Assembly: GCF_001456155.1 (NCBI RefSeq)
Contig: NZ_CP013293.1
Location: 3,782,001-3,846,000 of the forward strand
DNA from: Chryseobacterium sp. IHB B 17019
GTDB lineage: Bacteria > Bacteroidota > Bacteroidia > Flavobacteriales > Weeksellaceae
DNA length: 64,000 nt
Reading direction: 5' to 3'
A program made the position numbers and the translations under genes. How positions within the stretch are numbered: the first letter of the stretch is position 1; each line of letters begins with the position of its first letter. Shown here in pieces: positions 43,972 through 53,174 of this stretch. The notes under the pieces were generated by a model. It made no database searches. It saw only the letters and a list, made by a program, of their open reading frames with translations, and had not been told where the DNA came from.

Positions 43972-44553
43972 TTATCCGTGAATACTTTCACCTTTCCCGT
44001 AAGACTGGATAATTTTTGCTTCATATTCCAGCCACTCTTCCCAACGTTTGTTTACTTTTTCTTCGTCTCCCAATTGTCTTGCAAAACCAATGAAAGTCGT
44101 GTAATGGTTGGCTTCGGAAATCATCAGCTCTCTGTAAAATGTTTTAAGCTCTTCATCTTTAATATTCTCAGTAAGAACTTTGAATCTTTCGCAGCTTCTT
44201 GCTTCAATCATCGCTGCAAAAAGCATTTTATCAACAATCAGATCGTCTCTGTTGCCGCCTTTTTGGATAAAATTTATAAGCTCGTTGACATAATCATCTT
44301 TTCTTGTGCGCCCAAAAGTATATCCTCTTTTTTTAATGATCTCATGAACCTGGTTGAAATGCTCAAGCTCTTCCTGCGCAATGGCGAGAAGTTCTGTCAC
44401 AATTTCCGGATATTCGGGAAGCATGGTGATCAATCCGATAGCGTTGGTAGCGGCTTTTTGCTCGCACCAGGCATGATCCGTCAAAATTTCTTCAATGTTT
44501 TCCTCTGCAATATTTGCCCACCTTGGATCGGTAGGAAGTTTCAACTTAAACAT
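43972..44553 (-). CDS. miaE: tRNA 2-methylthio-N6-isopentenyladenosine hydroxylase MiaE
   Basis: A 193-residue ferritin-like di-iron enzyme. EEILTDHAWCEQKAATNAIGLI, AIAQEELEHFNQVHEIIKKRGY (EELEHF iron ligands) and MIEARSCERFKVL followed by LMISEANHYTTFIGFAR supply the Glu/His ligands of the di-iron site, as in MiaE. It hydroxylates the isopentenyl group of ms2i6A at tRNA position 37. It heads an operon with the DUF502 gene. Confidence 0.93.
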   Translation of the reverse strand: MFKLKLPTDPRWANIAEENIEEILTDHAWCEQKAATNAIGLITMLPEYPEIVTELLAIAQEELEHFNQVHEIIKKRGYTFGRTRKDDYVNELINFIQKGGNRDDLIVDKMLFAAMIEARSCERFKVLTENIKDEELKTFYRELMISEANHYTTFIGFARQLGDEEKVNKRWEEWLEYEAKIIQSYGKGESIHG

Positions 44554-44706
44554 GACTTAAAAAATTTCTGTAAAATTAAAATAAATTGTGATATGATAGA
44601 AGTTTATTTATAGTTAAGATTTTTACTTAAATATCTTTTTCATTAACTTATTAAATGGCTGGTACTTTTTTTGTTATTCTTTTAAAAACAATTAAAAATA
44701 TAAACA

Positions 44707-44949
44707 ATGGAAACGATTACAATTTTAAAAAGTAAAATGAATGCCATCTTAGTATTTGCATTCATAATGTTTACTTCCGTAGCAGCTTTTGCTCAGGAAA
44801 ATACAGGAGAGGTTGTTGAAAAGGTAAACTCTACAAAAACTACAACTACCACAGAATGGTACGCTGACCCTATGTATATCATCGGCGGAGCGGTTATTCT
44901 GATCATTATTATTGCACTTATAGCAAGGGGCGGAAAACGTAATGATTAA
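44707..44949 (+). CDS. Small membrane protein with signal-like N-terminus
   Basis: An 80-residue protein: hydrophobic N-terminus (ILVFAFIMFTSVAAFAQ, a cleavable-looking signal), a Thr-rich spacer (STKTTTTTEWYADP), and a C-terminal membrane helix (MYIIGGAVILIIIIALIA) ending RGGKRND. No family recognised. Start could be ATG 44707 or the inner ATG at 44737. It converges with the acyltransferase gene, sharing the TTA/TAA bases at 44946-44949. Confidence 0.65.
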   Translation: METITILKSKMNAILVFAFIMFTSVAAFAQENTGEVVEKVNSTKTTTTTEWYADPMYIIGGAVILIIIIALIARGGKRND

Positions 44950-46040
44950 ATTTTAGCTGCCGTTTTTCTTCTTAAAAATTCCAGGATTTTCCATCCTAAG
45001 TCATCAACTTTCTTCAATCCTGCTGAAATAGCGTAAGCTATAAGAATATTGAAGGCATAAATTAGAACCATTAATAACCACCAGGGCATATTATCTTTTA
45101 ATGGGGCAACTAAAAAATAAATCAAAGAAGAGCTTATTCCTTGGGCGAAATAGAAAAATATAGCATTTTTCCCGATATAGGTAATAAAATTTTCTTTTGT
45201 AATTTTTAATCTGTTGTAAAAAACAAAAAGCGTCACCAGGGAAAATAAAGACCAAATAATATAAGGGATTTTTGGAGGAAATTTATTTCTGTTGATTTTG
45301 TAAAAAATTTCATTTCCGTAATACCAGAACATCCATATAAGGGCGGCGGCAACAACTCCGTAAAGAACCGGGATTATTTTTGTGGGGATTTTTTTACCAC
45401 GCATTTTGTTGGCAATTAAGAATATACAAAGATAAAATGCGACATAACCCACTTGTCCTGAAGGATAAATTTCAGGAAAGATATTGAACAGCAGTGTCAA
45501 AGTAACACAAATTCCGATAAACCAATTGATATGCTTGGGAAAAAATCTTAAAATTAAAAGTCCGAAAACTGTTAAGATAAAATAAACCCTCAAATACCAG
45601 AAGCTTCCCATCACGACAGGAAAAGTGTCTGCATTGGTATATTGATGAAGATACCAGTTACCGAGATTTTGCCATTGCGGTTCGGCAGAAATATTGATTG
45701 CAGAATATTTTGATCCAAAAGTTGAATAAAAGCTCTGCAGCCATTCTAAAGAGAAAAAGCTTAAGCCAAAAACTTTAAAAAAGTAGTCCAGAAAAAACAG
45801 AAATGTCACAAAAATCATATACGTGATCTGTAGTTTCAGAAGCCTGTACAATGTTTTTTCAATATTGGAGCCTGATGTGATACCACTGAGCGCATAGAAT
45901 AAAGCAACGTCAAAAACCAGAGAAAAAACCCGTACTTCCGCCGGAATATAAAGTTGTCCCGACCAGAAAGCCGTATGTATAAATATAATGGAAATGGTTG
46001 CCAGACCTTTCGCAAAATCAATGTATAGATCTCTGTTCAT
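44946..46040 (-). CDS. Membrane acyltransferase (acyltransferase-3 family)
   Basis: A 364-residue multi-pass protein with about ten helices. The start RDLYIDFAKGLATISIIFIHTAF is the acyltransferase-3 signature (R-x-x-xIDxxKGxxxxxVxxxH), with the key His in the first helix. Members transfer acyl groups onto sugars of capsule, O-antigen or peptidoglycan. The acceptor is unknown and no polysaccharide cluster is nearby. Convergent with the small membrane protein gene. Confidence 0.8.
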   Translation of the reverse strand: MNRDLYIDFAKGLATISIIFIHTAFWSGQLYIPAEVRVFSLVFDVALFYALSGITSGSNIEKTLYRLLKLQITYMIFVTFLFFLDYFFKVFGLSFFSLEWLQSFYSTFGSKYSAINISAEPQWQNLGNWYLHQYTNADTFPVVMGSFWYLRVYFILTVFGLLILRFFPKHINWFIGICVTLTLLFNIFPEIYPSGQVGYVAFYLCIFLIANKMRGKKIPTKIIPVLYGVVAAALIWMFWYYGNEIFYKINRNKFPPKIPYIIWSLFSLVTLFVFYNRLKITKENFITYIGKNAIFFYFAQGISSSLIYFLVAPLKDNMPWWLLMVLIYAFNILIAYAISAGLKKVDDLGWKILEFLRRKTAAKI

Positions 46041-46187
46041 TATTTGGAATATCTTTCAAAAGTAAGAAATTAATTCATTGGAAGTTTGAAGTTGGAGCAG
46101 GAAGTAAATAACCTTGAAAATATTGATAGGATTTTCTAAAATTCCATCATCCCAAACCCCTCCTTCCTTACTATTAATCAACAAAAA

Positions 46188-46211
46188 GAGGTAAGACAAA
46201 TAGCTTACCTC
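46188..46211 (-). terminator. Intrinsic terminator of the zinc-peptidase gene
   Basis: GAGGTAAG (46188-46195) pairs with CTTACCTC (46204-46211); a T-run follows on the minus strand. The rest of the 200-base gap before the acyltransferase gene holds nothing I can support. Confidence 0.7.
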
Positions 46212-46239
46212 CTTTCTTAAATATATCGAAAATGAATGT

Positions 46240-47127
46240 TTATTTAAGATCTTTGAATTCCTCAGCAGAGATTTCTCCATTCTGAATTCTTTTCAATTCA
46301 TCGATGTACTGACTCATATAAGCGTCAATCTCAGGATTTCTTGTATTCTTGCCCATTTTGTAAGTTCCGTTCAAAACACCCTGGTAATAATAGAAGAAAT
46401 TGTAATCAAAATCTGCTGCAGAAAGGCTGTACTGTCCTAAAAGGAAGCCTAGACGAACTGCAGATCTCCTTTGTGGAGGAGTTCCGTGATGTCCTGGACT
46501 TGTCGTCTGATAATCTCCGATGCTTTGGGCAAACTCATAAGCTGCAGCAATTTGCGCAAATGAAGTTTGATTGTACCCGTTCGGTCTTCTCAGATAATAC
46601 CCTGCGAAACCGTCTGCTTCCAGTTCGTTGGGTCTTGCAGTGGACTCATTTACAGATGGTAAGCCGAAAATGTACTGCAGCTGATGGCCATACTCGTGAG
46701 CCAGGATCATTGCATTGACAATATCTCCGCCTTTGCTTTTGGCATCATAATAAATAGCATACCCGTAATAGATTTTCCCCGTAGAATAAGAAATCGCATT
46801 GTACGTTGAATTAAAATTGGAAGGGTCATTTACAAATCTCAGCGTTGGATTGCTTCTTCCCCACAGGCTTGCGATTTTTGTCATCTGCGAATTCATAAAA
46901 TTGGTGTCTGTAGAATTTTGTAGAGAAGTCGTCAAAACAGATGAAGAACTCCAGTACTGATCTACATAATAGCAGACTTTTTCAAGCTCGTTGGGCTGAT
47001 CGATTTTTGCATTTAGCTCCTGTTGTTCCGCTGTTACCGGATTTTCCATTGAGTCGTCATTACATGCTGATAATGAGAGTGCAGCAATTGCTCCCGCTAG
47101 TAAGGGGAATTTAAAGTTTCTTTTCAT
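46240..47127 (-). CDS. Neutral zinc metallopeptidase lipoprotein
   Basis: A 295-residue lipoprotein with lipobox SLSAC (Cys22). LAHEYGHQLQ carries the HExxH zinc motif (H144, E145, H148) and NELEADGFAGYY provides the third ligand E170, the arrangement of the YpfJ-type neutral zinc metallopeptidase family. GHHGTPPQRRSAVRLGFLLGQ is a further family block. It is likely tethered to the outer membrane and faces periplasm or medium. A near-consensus -7 element (TACCTTCG) lies upstream. Substrate unknown. Confidence 0.85.
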   Translation of the reverse strand: MKRNFKFPLLAGAIAALSLSACNDDSMENPVTAEQQELNAKIDQPNELEKVCYYVDQYWSSSSVLTTSLQNSTDTNFMNSQMTKIASLWGRSNPTLRFVNDPSNFNSTYNAISYSTGKIYYGYAIYYDAKSKGGDIVNAMILAHEYGHQLQYIFGLPSVNESTARPNELEADGFAGYYLRRPNGYNQTSFAQIAAAYEFAQSIGDYQTTSPGHHGTPPQRRSAVRLGFLLGQYSLSAADFDYNFFYYYQGVLNGTYKMGKNTRNPEIDAYMSQYIDELKRIQNGEISAEEFKDLK

Positions 47128-47270
47128 ATTAAATATTTTAGGTGTAAACGAAGGTATAAAATTATCTGAAAAATATTATCACTTTAAGGTGAAAAATTAT
47201 TCAAAACATAGTTAAAATTTTAATTTGTAAAAAAGATGGGTTTGAGTGTAAGGTAATTAGAAAATTTTCA

Positions 47271-47278
47271 TATATTTG
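47271..47278 (+). promoter_or_regulatory. -7 promoter element of rplU-rpmA
   Basis: TATATTTG, exact TAnnTTTG, 30 bases before the rplU ATG. The nearest TTTG upstream (47241-47244) is 26 bases away, longer than usual. Confidence 0.6.
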
Positions 47279-47308
47279 CACCTCGAAATAACTAAAAATT
47301 TATAAACA

Positions 47309-47890
47309 ATGTTTGCAATTGTAGAAATAGCAGGGCTTCAATACAAAGTTGAGCAAGACCAAAAGTTGTTTGTAAACCGTTTATCAGGAGACAAAGGAGG
47401 TAAAGTATCTTTCGATAAAGTACTTCTTACTGTAAACGGAGCAATCACTGTAGGCGCCCCAGCTGTAAACGGAATCACTGTGGAAGCAGAGATCCTAGAC
47501 CACGTAAAAGCTGATAAAGTAATCGTTTTCAAGAAGAAAAGAAGAAAAGGTTACAAAGTAAAGAATGGTCACAGACAATCTTTAACGCAAATTCAAATCA
47601 CTGGTATTACAGGTTTTGAAGGTGCTCCAAAGAAAGAAAAAGCGGCTAAAAAAGAAACTGCTAAAGCAGAGATTCTTGCTGATAACGAAACGGTAAACTT
47701 TGGTGAAGATCATGAATTGAACTATCACTTGAAGAAAAACGGATTGTCTCAGACTAAAGAAAACAGAGAAACTCTGGTTACTTTAGGTAAAGCAGTAAAA
47801 GTAGAATTAGAAAAAAATGTTCTTACACACGCTGAAGTAGATGCAGCTATCGTTAAGAATATTGAAAGTTTCAAAGCGTTAAATAAATAA
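47309..47890 (+). CDS. rplU: Ribosomal protein bL21 with C-terminal extension
   Basis: A 193-residue protein. Residues 1-105 are bL21 (MFAIVEIAGLQYKVEQDQKLFVNRL, KVIVFKKKRRKGYKVKNGHRQ, TQIQITGITG). It binds 23S rRNA in the large subunit. E. coli bL21 is 103 residues, so there is an extension of about 85: a Lys/Glu linker (APKKEKAAKKETAKAE), then a helical part (TVNFGEDHELNYHLKKNGLS to the end). Such extensions are known from Bacteroidota L21; their function is not clear to me. Followed by rpmA 15 bases later. Confidence 0.96.
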   Translation: MFAIVEIAGLQYKVEQDQKLFVNRLSGDKGGKVSFDKVLLTVNGAITVGAPAVNGITVEAEILDHVKADKVIVFKKKRRKGYKVKNGHRQSLTQIQITGITGFEGAPKKEKAAKKETAKAEILADNETVNFGEDHELNYHLKKNGLSQTKENRETLVTLGKAVKVELEKNVLTHAEVDAAIVKNIESFKALNK

Positions 47891-47905
47891 TAATCCACTA
47901 ATAAA

Positions 47906-48163
47906 ATGGCACACAAGAAAGGAGTTGGTAGCTCCAAAAACGGTAGAGAATCTCACTCTAAAAGATTAGGTGTGAAAATTTTCGGAGGTCAGGAAGCTAT
48001 TGCTGGAAACATTATTGTTAGACAAAGAGGTACTCAACACCACCCAGGTGCAAACGTGGGTATCGGTAAAGACCACACTTTGTTTGCTCTAATTGACGGT
48101 AAAGTAGTCTTTAGAAAAAAAGCAAATAACAGATCTTTCGTATCTGTAGAAGCAAACGCATAA
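47906..48163 (+). CDS. rpmA: Ribosomal protein bL27
   Basis: An 85-residue protein of normal length starting [24 protein letters not shown] with [24 protein letters not shown]. bL27 lies near the peptidyl-transferase centre. There is no long N-terminal extension of the type trimmed by a Prp protease. Second gene of the rplU-rpmA operon, ended by a strong terminator. Confidence 0.97.
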   Translation: MAHKKGVGSSKNGRESHSKRLGVKIFGGQEAIAGNIIVRQRGTQHHPGANVGIGKDHTLFALIDGKVVFRKKANNRSFVSVEANA

Positions 48164-48478
48164 TCAGCGTTTTATAAAAAATAAAAACCTCAGCAAATAA
48201 ATGCTGAGGTTTTTTACGTTGTAACTGTTTATTTTTTTAAAATATATTTTAAGCATATTCGATATTTCATTATAGTGAATGTGCTCGCCTGAACCTTATA
48301 AATCCCAGAAATTAGCTTTAAAAATAAAGTAGTATTTATAATTAGTTGTTTAATATTAATTGGTTTTGCTTATTATTATTAAAAATTATCGTTGTTTCTT
48401 GAAATTAATTCATAATTTTAATACGATTATTAAATTTTCCTCGTTTATAATAAAATCACCAAATTAAAATTATACGAT
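48164..48478. other. Intergenic region between rpmA and the second GG-leader peptide
   Basis: 315 A/T-rich bases. Apart from the rpmA terminator I see no RNA gene; no clean TTTG/TAnnTTTG pair precedes the peptide gene. Confidence 0.4.
48185..48212 (+). terminator. Intrinsic terminator of rplU-rpmA
   Basis: An 11-bp stem (48185-48195 with 48202-48212, AAACCTCAGCA and complement) with a 6-base loop and a following T-run. Confidence 0.9.
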
Positions 48479-48655
48479 ATGAAAAACTTAAAAAAGCTTT
48501 CAAGACATGAGCTTAAGACCTTAAAAGGAGGTTTTAAGTGCGAAGGTATTTCTTGCGACTGGTACTGTAGTTTACCGGCAGGAAGCCGTCCTGTTTGCCT
48601 ATCTCCACAAACGTTAGTGCCGATTTGCGGAGGTTGTAATACTAGTGACATTTAA
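48479..48655 (+). CDS. GG-leader cysteine-rich peptide (natural-product/bacteriocin-like precursor)
   Basis: A 58-residue frame: leader MKNLKKLSRHELKTLKGG with double glycine at G17-G18, then a core (FKCEGISCDWYC and on) with six cysteines (C21, C26, C30, C40, C50, C53). The leader matches the LKKLSR-ELK-I/L-GG form of the Bacteroidota GG-leader natural-product precursor family, and its first eight residues are identical to the peptide at 27533. The cores differ completely. Six cysteines suggest three disulfides or modification. A terminator follows at 48680. No C39-peptidase exporter or modification enzyme is adjacent. Confidence 0.85.
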   Translation: MKNLKKLSRHELKTLKGGFKCEGISCDWYCSLPAGSRPVCLSPQTLVPICGGCNTSDI

Positions 48656-48679
48656 AATGGACGTTTAATTTCAAAAAAG

Positions 48680-48705
48680 AATCTCCTTTCATTCGAAAGG
48701 AGATT
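48680..48705. terminator. Terminator between the GG-leader peptide and DUF5686 genes
   Basis: A 10-bp stem (48680-48689 with 48696-48705, AATCTCCTTT and complement) closed by CATTCG, T-rich on the plus side and A-run on the left, serving convergent genes. Confidence 0.8.
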
Positions 48706-48713
48706 TTATATTT

Positions 48714-51242
48714 TTAAAAGCCAACCTGGAATCCGGCCTTCACGCCGAATTTTGAAATGTCCGGGCGGTCAAGATAATTTCCTCGCCAGTTGAAATCCAC
48801 CCTGAAAATCCTCAAGTTTCCAAAACCGATATTTTCAATTCCGAAACCGTATTCAAAGTAAATATGTTCACTCGGGGCAGAATATTTGAACCCTTCTACA
48901 TTGATTGCTTTTGAAGCATCGCTCAAAGTTCCGTAAGCTCCTCTGATGAAGGCAACTTCTCTCAATTTTAATTTCTTAATTAAAGGAATATAGGACAATA
49001 TCTTACCGTTAAAATGATGCTCCAGATGCAGCGTTGTATAGGTGTCCGCCACAAATTCATAATAGTTAAGCTGGGCAAAAGTATTCGCCGCCAAGCTATA
49101 AGACTGGTTCCCAGGAATTATGTTCTGTAAAGCCAAAGGAACGGTGTCGAAGTTTTTCCCCGCCTCAAAATTTACCAACGTTTTTCCCCAGCTTCCGAGT
49201 AAAACCGGTTTATAGAAAAGGAACTGTAATTTATTATAATTAAAATCAGACCCGAATAACCCCTCAATACCTCTTGTATATTTTAAAACAATGGTAGGAG
49301 CCAGCGTTCCGTGTTCGTATCTGTCAATCCCAGTTTGCGAGAATTTTGCACCCGGCCTTGCGATCAGGCTTAAAGTAAAGTGAGAATCATTGGTGGTTTT
49401 CCTCAAGTTGCCGTCTTTGTAATACATCAGGTTGAATCCTTCCGGATTGGCAGATTTAATGCTTTGCATCGTGCCATCTAGCCTGATTTGGAAGTTTTTC
49501 CAGGGTTCTATTGATGTGAAGACATTGGTTTGGTTTACGGAGCTCAATGAAGCATTTTCACCTCTTGCAAAAATTGTTGATGAAGCGAAGGTCCTTGCCA
49601 TAATTCCATCGTCGTTCGTAAGCTGAACTCCTAATTGCAGGACATCTCTTCTTGTCCCGGCTCCAACTGTAAACCTGTTGACTCTGTTGAACATAAATCT
49701 ACCTTCAGCACCATATTTTACCTGGTGATCTTTGAAACCGTAAGCCGTATAAAACTGAACCCTCCACGGGTCATTTCTTGTGAAATAGGTTCTTGCTCCC
49801 AATCGAATTCTATCGCCTTCCACTTCATTTTTGCCGTAAATAGAGAAAATCGGACCTATATCAATACCTAATTTCTTGACATTGTAATAGCCTGAGCCCA
49901 AAGTCTCATATAGCTTTATAATTCTGTTGAATTTTGGCGTCTGCTGAAGTTTATTAAGCATTTCGTAAATCCCCTGTTCGCTTTTGGATAAAGAATCCGG
50001 CCTGGCTTTTACCCAGTAGGAATCATCTTTATCAACAAATTTATCATCATATTCCTCTTCTCTTCTTACAAAAATTTTCTCTTCAAGAGGTTTATTGAAT
50101 TGATATTCAGAATAATCGACTGATCTTTTTGCAATGATGCTCTTTGATGTTTTCTTTTTGGAAAAAGGTGTCATTTCAATCTCTGTGACGAACTTCCTTG
50201 GTAGAAAGGTGTTTTCATCCGGATTATCATATTCAAGTTCAGTGGAAATTGAATTGATGAAATTAACGTTAATTTTTTGTGTTGATTTTAAAGTAGCCCC
50301 CAAAACGGCATAGCTATCCGTGTCAATATAAAGATAACCCTGAAAAGCTAAAACTTCTGTTCTTTTTGGCTGATAACGGATTTTATAAGCATTTTCTCCT
50401 CTTACGGAAACGGTGTCAAGCAAATTATATTCATAAGTGCTGAAGCCTGTTTCTCCTACCGGGCTTGGAAAACCAATATCAAAATAATTTAAAGTATTAT
50501 CATAAATATTAATATCTCGGTAAAGGTTTTTTGCCGTCAACGTAATAATCTGGTTATCCTGAAAGCCTGATGTTTTTTGAGCAACCAAAAGCCTTTTTGA
50601 TCTTTTTGAAGGCTTATTTTCACCATAATTCTCATATACGGCTTCATTTAAGAAAATGGGAAGCCCGATTTTCCCGGTTGCGGTGGAATCTTTATAATCA
50701 AAAATAAATTCAAGCTTATTGAAGATTTTTTTCTTCATAAATGCGCTGTCAAGGTTGTTCGCATCAAACTGAATTTTCTCGTATTCTTTGTAAGTATAAG
50801 TATCGAATTTGTCTAATCCGTTGTTTCTTTTTCTTTCCCAGACTTTCTGCATGATTGCATAAGCGGGGTTTTCTTTTTTATTTTTGTATTTCGGTTTTTC
50901 GTTGTGGATAACGACTTCTTCAATATTGCTTTCTTTTTCCTGAGAAAGTTTTACAAAAATATTAGAGGCACTTTCAGCAGTGACATTTACCGTTTCCAGA
51001 GCGTAATTTTTTCTCAGAAATTTTAATTTATAAATAATACTGTCAGACTGAACGATAAAGTTTCCTGAAGTCGTTGTTAAGGCCGGTTTATTATTTTCAT
51101 TGATAAAAACATCAACGCCGGTGATTTCTTTGTTGGTTTTTGCATCAACGATTCTTCCGTTCGCCGAATTTTGTGCGCAAAAAAAACCGACAAAAAAGAG
51201 AAGGATAAAAAGAGAATAATATTTAGAATTATTAATTAACAT
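48714..51242 (-). CDS. DUF5686-family outer-membrane protein with carboxypeptidase-like domain
   Basis: An 842-residue protein: signal peptide ending FFCAQ, an N-terminal carboxypeptidase-regulatory-like domain (SANGRIVDAKTNKEITGVDVFINENNKPAL, about 25-105), and a long body of the DUF5686 type ending in a predicted barrel with terminal VGF. Such proteins are common in Bacteroidota outer membranes; function is unknown. I start at ATG 51242; the TTG at 51257 adds five residues. It stands alone, with a terminator downstream. Confidence 0.82.
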   Translation of the reverse strand: MLINNSKYYSLFILLFFVGFFCAQNSANGRIVDAKTNKEITGVDVFINENNKPALTTTSGNFIVQSDSIIYKLKFLRKNYALETVNVTAESASNIFVKLSQEKESNIEEVVIHNEKPKYKNKKENPAYAIMQKVWERKRNNGLDKFDTYTYKEYEKIQFDANNLDSAFMKKKIFNKLEFIFDYKDSTATGKIGLPIFLNEAVYENYGENKPSKRSKRLLVAQKTSGFQDNQIITLTAKNLYRDINIYDNTLNYFDIGFPSPVGETGFSTYEYNLLDTVSVRGENAYKIRYQPKRTEVLAFQGYLYIDTDSYAVLGATLKSTQKINVNFINSISTELEYDNPDENTFLPRKFVTEIEMTPFSKKKTSKSIIAKRSVDYSEYQFNKPLEEKIFVRREEEYDDKFVDKDDSYWVKARPDSLSKSEQGIYEMLNKLQQTPKFNRIIKLYETLGSGYYNVKKLGIDIGPIFSIYGKNEVEGDRIRLGARTYFTRNDPWRVQFYTAYGFKDHQVKYGAEGRFMFNRVNRFTVGAGTRRDVLQLGVQLTNDDGIMARTFASSTIFARGENASLSSVNQTNVFTSIEPWKNFQIRLDGTMQSIKSANPEGFNLMYYKDGNLRKTTNDSHFTLSLIARPGAKFSQTGIDRYEHGTLAPTIVLKYTRGIEGLFGSDFNYNKLQFLFYKPVLLGSWGKTLVNFEAGKNFDTVPLALQNIIPGNQSYSLAANTFAQLNYYEFVADTYTTLHLEHHFNGKILSYIPLIKKLKLREVAFIRGAYGTLSDASKAINVEGFKYSAPSEHIYFEYGFGIENIGFGNLRIFRVDFNWRGNYLDRPDISKFGVKAGFQVGF

Positions 51243-51421
51243 TAGTTGTTTCTTCAAGCATTTAGCATAAACAAAAAGTATGCTGTTATTTTAAAAGATT
51301 AGGTTTTTCAAAAGATTTTTTATAAATAAATACAAAACTGCAAATGTAACAAAAATAACACCATCATTTTGAAGGTGTTATCATTATTATTTTGTTAAAA
51401 AATAGGATAAGACTGAATAAT

Positions 51422-52999
51422 CTATTTTTGAAGCTCAACAAAGATGTATCCTAAGGCTCCAAAACCTTGACTGTCACCATCTGCGACATGAACATTTACC
51501 CTATAGAAAGTCCTGTCGGTATAAGAGAAAAAGTTGAATTGTGCATGCCCGTCCTGAACACAATTTAACGGTATTCCTGTGAGGTTTGTAAAGGTAGGAG
51601 TCGCTGTTAATGGAGTAGTGTTTACGAAGCCGGATCCATTCTGTGCAGTTGTTAATATGGCATGCTGTACCCCCAAATTATTAGTTCCGGTTGTAGATCT
51701 CACCTGAACAAAGGATGATGTTGAAGTACAGGTTGTTGAGGGATATCTAAATTCCAGTGATCCAATTGTAATTAATGAATTAGTAGCAGAATTTGCATCA
51801 ATTGAAAAAGATTTAAAACTTGTAGTAAGAGGCGCCACATTTTGTATTACTACGTTTCCTGAAGCATCTACACCTAAAGCCGCAGCATTGGGAGTGGTAA
51901 CTGTTGCATTATTAATGTTGGTGAATTTCATTCCGGAAACTCCATTGGTTCCGGAAGCGAGTTCTAATCTTGCAGTGGGTGTTGCTGTTCCGATACCGAT
52001 ATTCGCCGTAAGGCTGTTGATATCAATGCTTAAATTAGTCCCGAAAATTGCGTTTCCGATATTCATCTGGCTGTTTGCTGCTGCATTTAAGAAAGTAGAA
52101 TTTGCTCCAATTAAAATATTTCTGTTTCCTGATGTTAATGCAACTCCGCCTGCTCCAGAAGCAGGATTTCCGGTATTGTCTCCAATAGCTGTATTAGCTG
52201 TACCGGTTGTTAAAGTACCTAGTGCATCCGCTCCCACAGCAACATTGAAAGCGGTTGTACCACTCAATACATCAAGGGCATTATATCCTACGGCAACATT
52301 ATCTCCCCCATTGTTTGACCTGAGAGCGCCACTTCCTATTGCTGTCAGCCTTGATCCGGTTGTATTATTTAATAGGGCCTGATGTCCAAATGCCGAATTT
52401 TGTACGCCCGTAGTATTTGCAGAAAGTGATTGATTTCCAAAAGCCGAGTTGGCAACACTTCCTGATGTGGCCGCACTTAACGAGCTTACTCCAAAGGCCG
52501 TACTTAAAAGTGCGGTGGAAGATGGCAGCGAACCTACTCCAAAAGATGTATTAATTGTACCTAAGAGGCCAGAGTTTACATTGTTTCTTTTAAAAACTAA
52601 ATTCTGGTTGTCAGTCGTTCCTACGAAATTGCTCGTGGGATTAGTTCCTGCATTTCCGATAGTATGCCAGTCGTTGTTGGACGATGTTGTAATCAGAGCG
52701 ATCCATTTTGTGCCATCAAAATGATAGAATCCTACAGAGTTTACATCCTCTGTTGTTCCAGCTGCTGTTCCCGTAGATATGTCACTGATATAAATTAAAG
52801 TTGAAACGGGTACAGTTGTCATAGACTGGGCTCTTTGCCTGTCAACTCTGGGAATGATAATTCCATCTACTGAGGTGGCGGTTCCTGTTGGATTTTTTGC
52901 GGCAATGTCTAATGTAGAGGTTGGCGTGGGTGTCTGAATTCCAACTTGAGCTGAATATGCTAGTGGAATTAATACTGTGAATAATAATAATCTTTTCAT
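51422..52999 (-). CDS. Secreted head-repeat (Hep/Hag-like) surface protein
   Basis: A 525-residue exported protein, signal peptide ending AYSAQ. Near residues 150-274 it has about eight imperfect repeats of the type SAFGxxSLxxxTTG / VAVGxxALxxLTTG, resembling trimeric-autotransporter head or phage-fibre repeats that stack into a beta-roll. Two short phrases, VGIQTPTPTSTLDI (19-32) and GIGTATPTARLEL (about 334-346), repeat a GI-TPTPT-LE/D theme common in flavobacterial surface proteins. The last 160 residues are unrecognised. No T9SS sorting domain and no membrane anchor are visible. Role: probably adhesion or surface structure, inferred. Confidence 0.7.
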   Translation of the reverse strand: MKRLLLFTVLIPLAYSAQVGIQTPTPTSTLDIAAKNPTGTATSVDGIIIPRVDRQRAQSMTTVPVSTLIYISDISTGTAAGTTEDVNSVGFYHFDGTKWIALITTSSNNDWHTIGNAGTNPTSNFVGTTDNQNLVFKRNNVNSGLLGTINTSFGVGSLPSSTALLSTAFGVSSLSAATSGSVANSAFGNQSLSANTTGVQNSAFGHQALLNNTTGSRLTAIGSGALRSNNGGDNVAVGYNALDVLSGTTAFNVAVGADALGTLTTGTANTAIGDNTGNPASGAGGVALTSGNRNILIGANSTFLNAAANSQMNIGNAIFGTNLSIDINSLTANIGIGTATPTARLELASGTNGVSGMKFTNINNATVTTPNAAALGVDASGNVVIQNVAPLTTSFKSFSIDANSATNSLITIGSLEFRYPSTTCTSTSSFVQVRSTTGTNNLGVQHAILTTAQNGSGFVNTTPLTATPTFTNLTGIPLNCVQDGHAQFNFFSYTDRTFYRVNVHVADGDSQGFGALGYIFVELQK

Positions 53000-53148
53000 A
53001 TTTGATAATTGTGATAGTTATTGTTACCACAATTTACGAAGAATTTAAATTTAATGTTAAAATAATTCAGTATTTGGCGATTATTATCAATAAATCACTA
53101 TAAAAAGAGTGGAAATGATAGATTAATTTTTATTAACGTAAATAAAAA

Positions 53149-53171
53149 AGACCTACATTTCTGTAAGTCTT
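53149..53171 (-). terminator. Terminator after the first tRNA-Asn (duplicate copy)
   Basis: AAGACCTACA pairs with TGTAAGTCTT (wobble included) around a short loop just beyond the tRNA 3' end on the minus strand, followed by TTTTTT. Confidence 0.7.
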
Positions 53172-53174
53172 TTC

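Noticed and set aside
46056..46280. 74-codon minus-strand frame
   Set aside because: It crosses the zinc-peptidase stop and terminator and shows no protein-like features.
48445..48651. Minus-strand frame opposite the second GG-leader peptide
   Set aside because: It is a shadow of the plus-strand peptide; no motif or start signal supports it.
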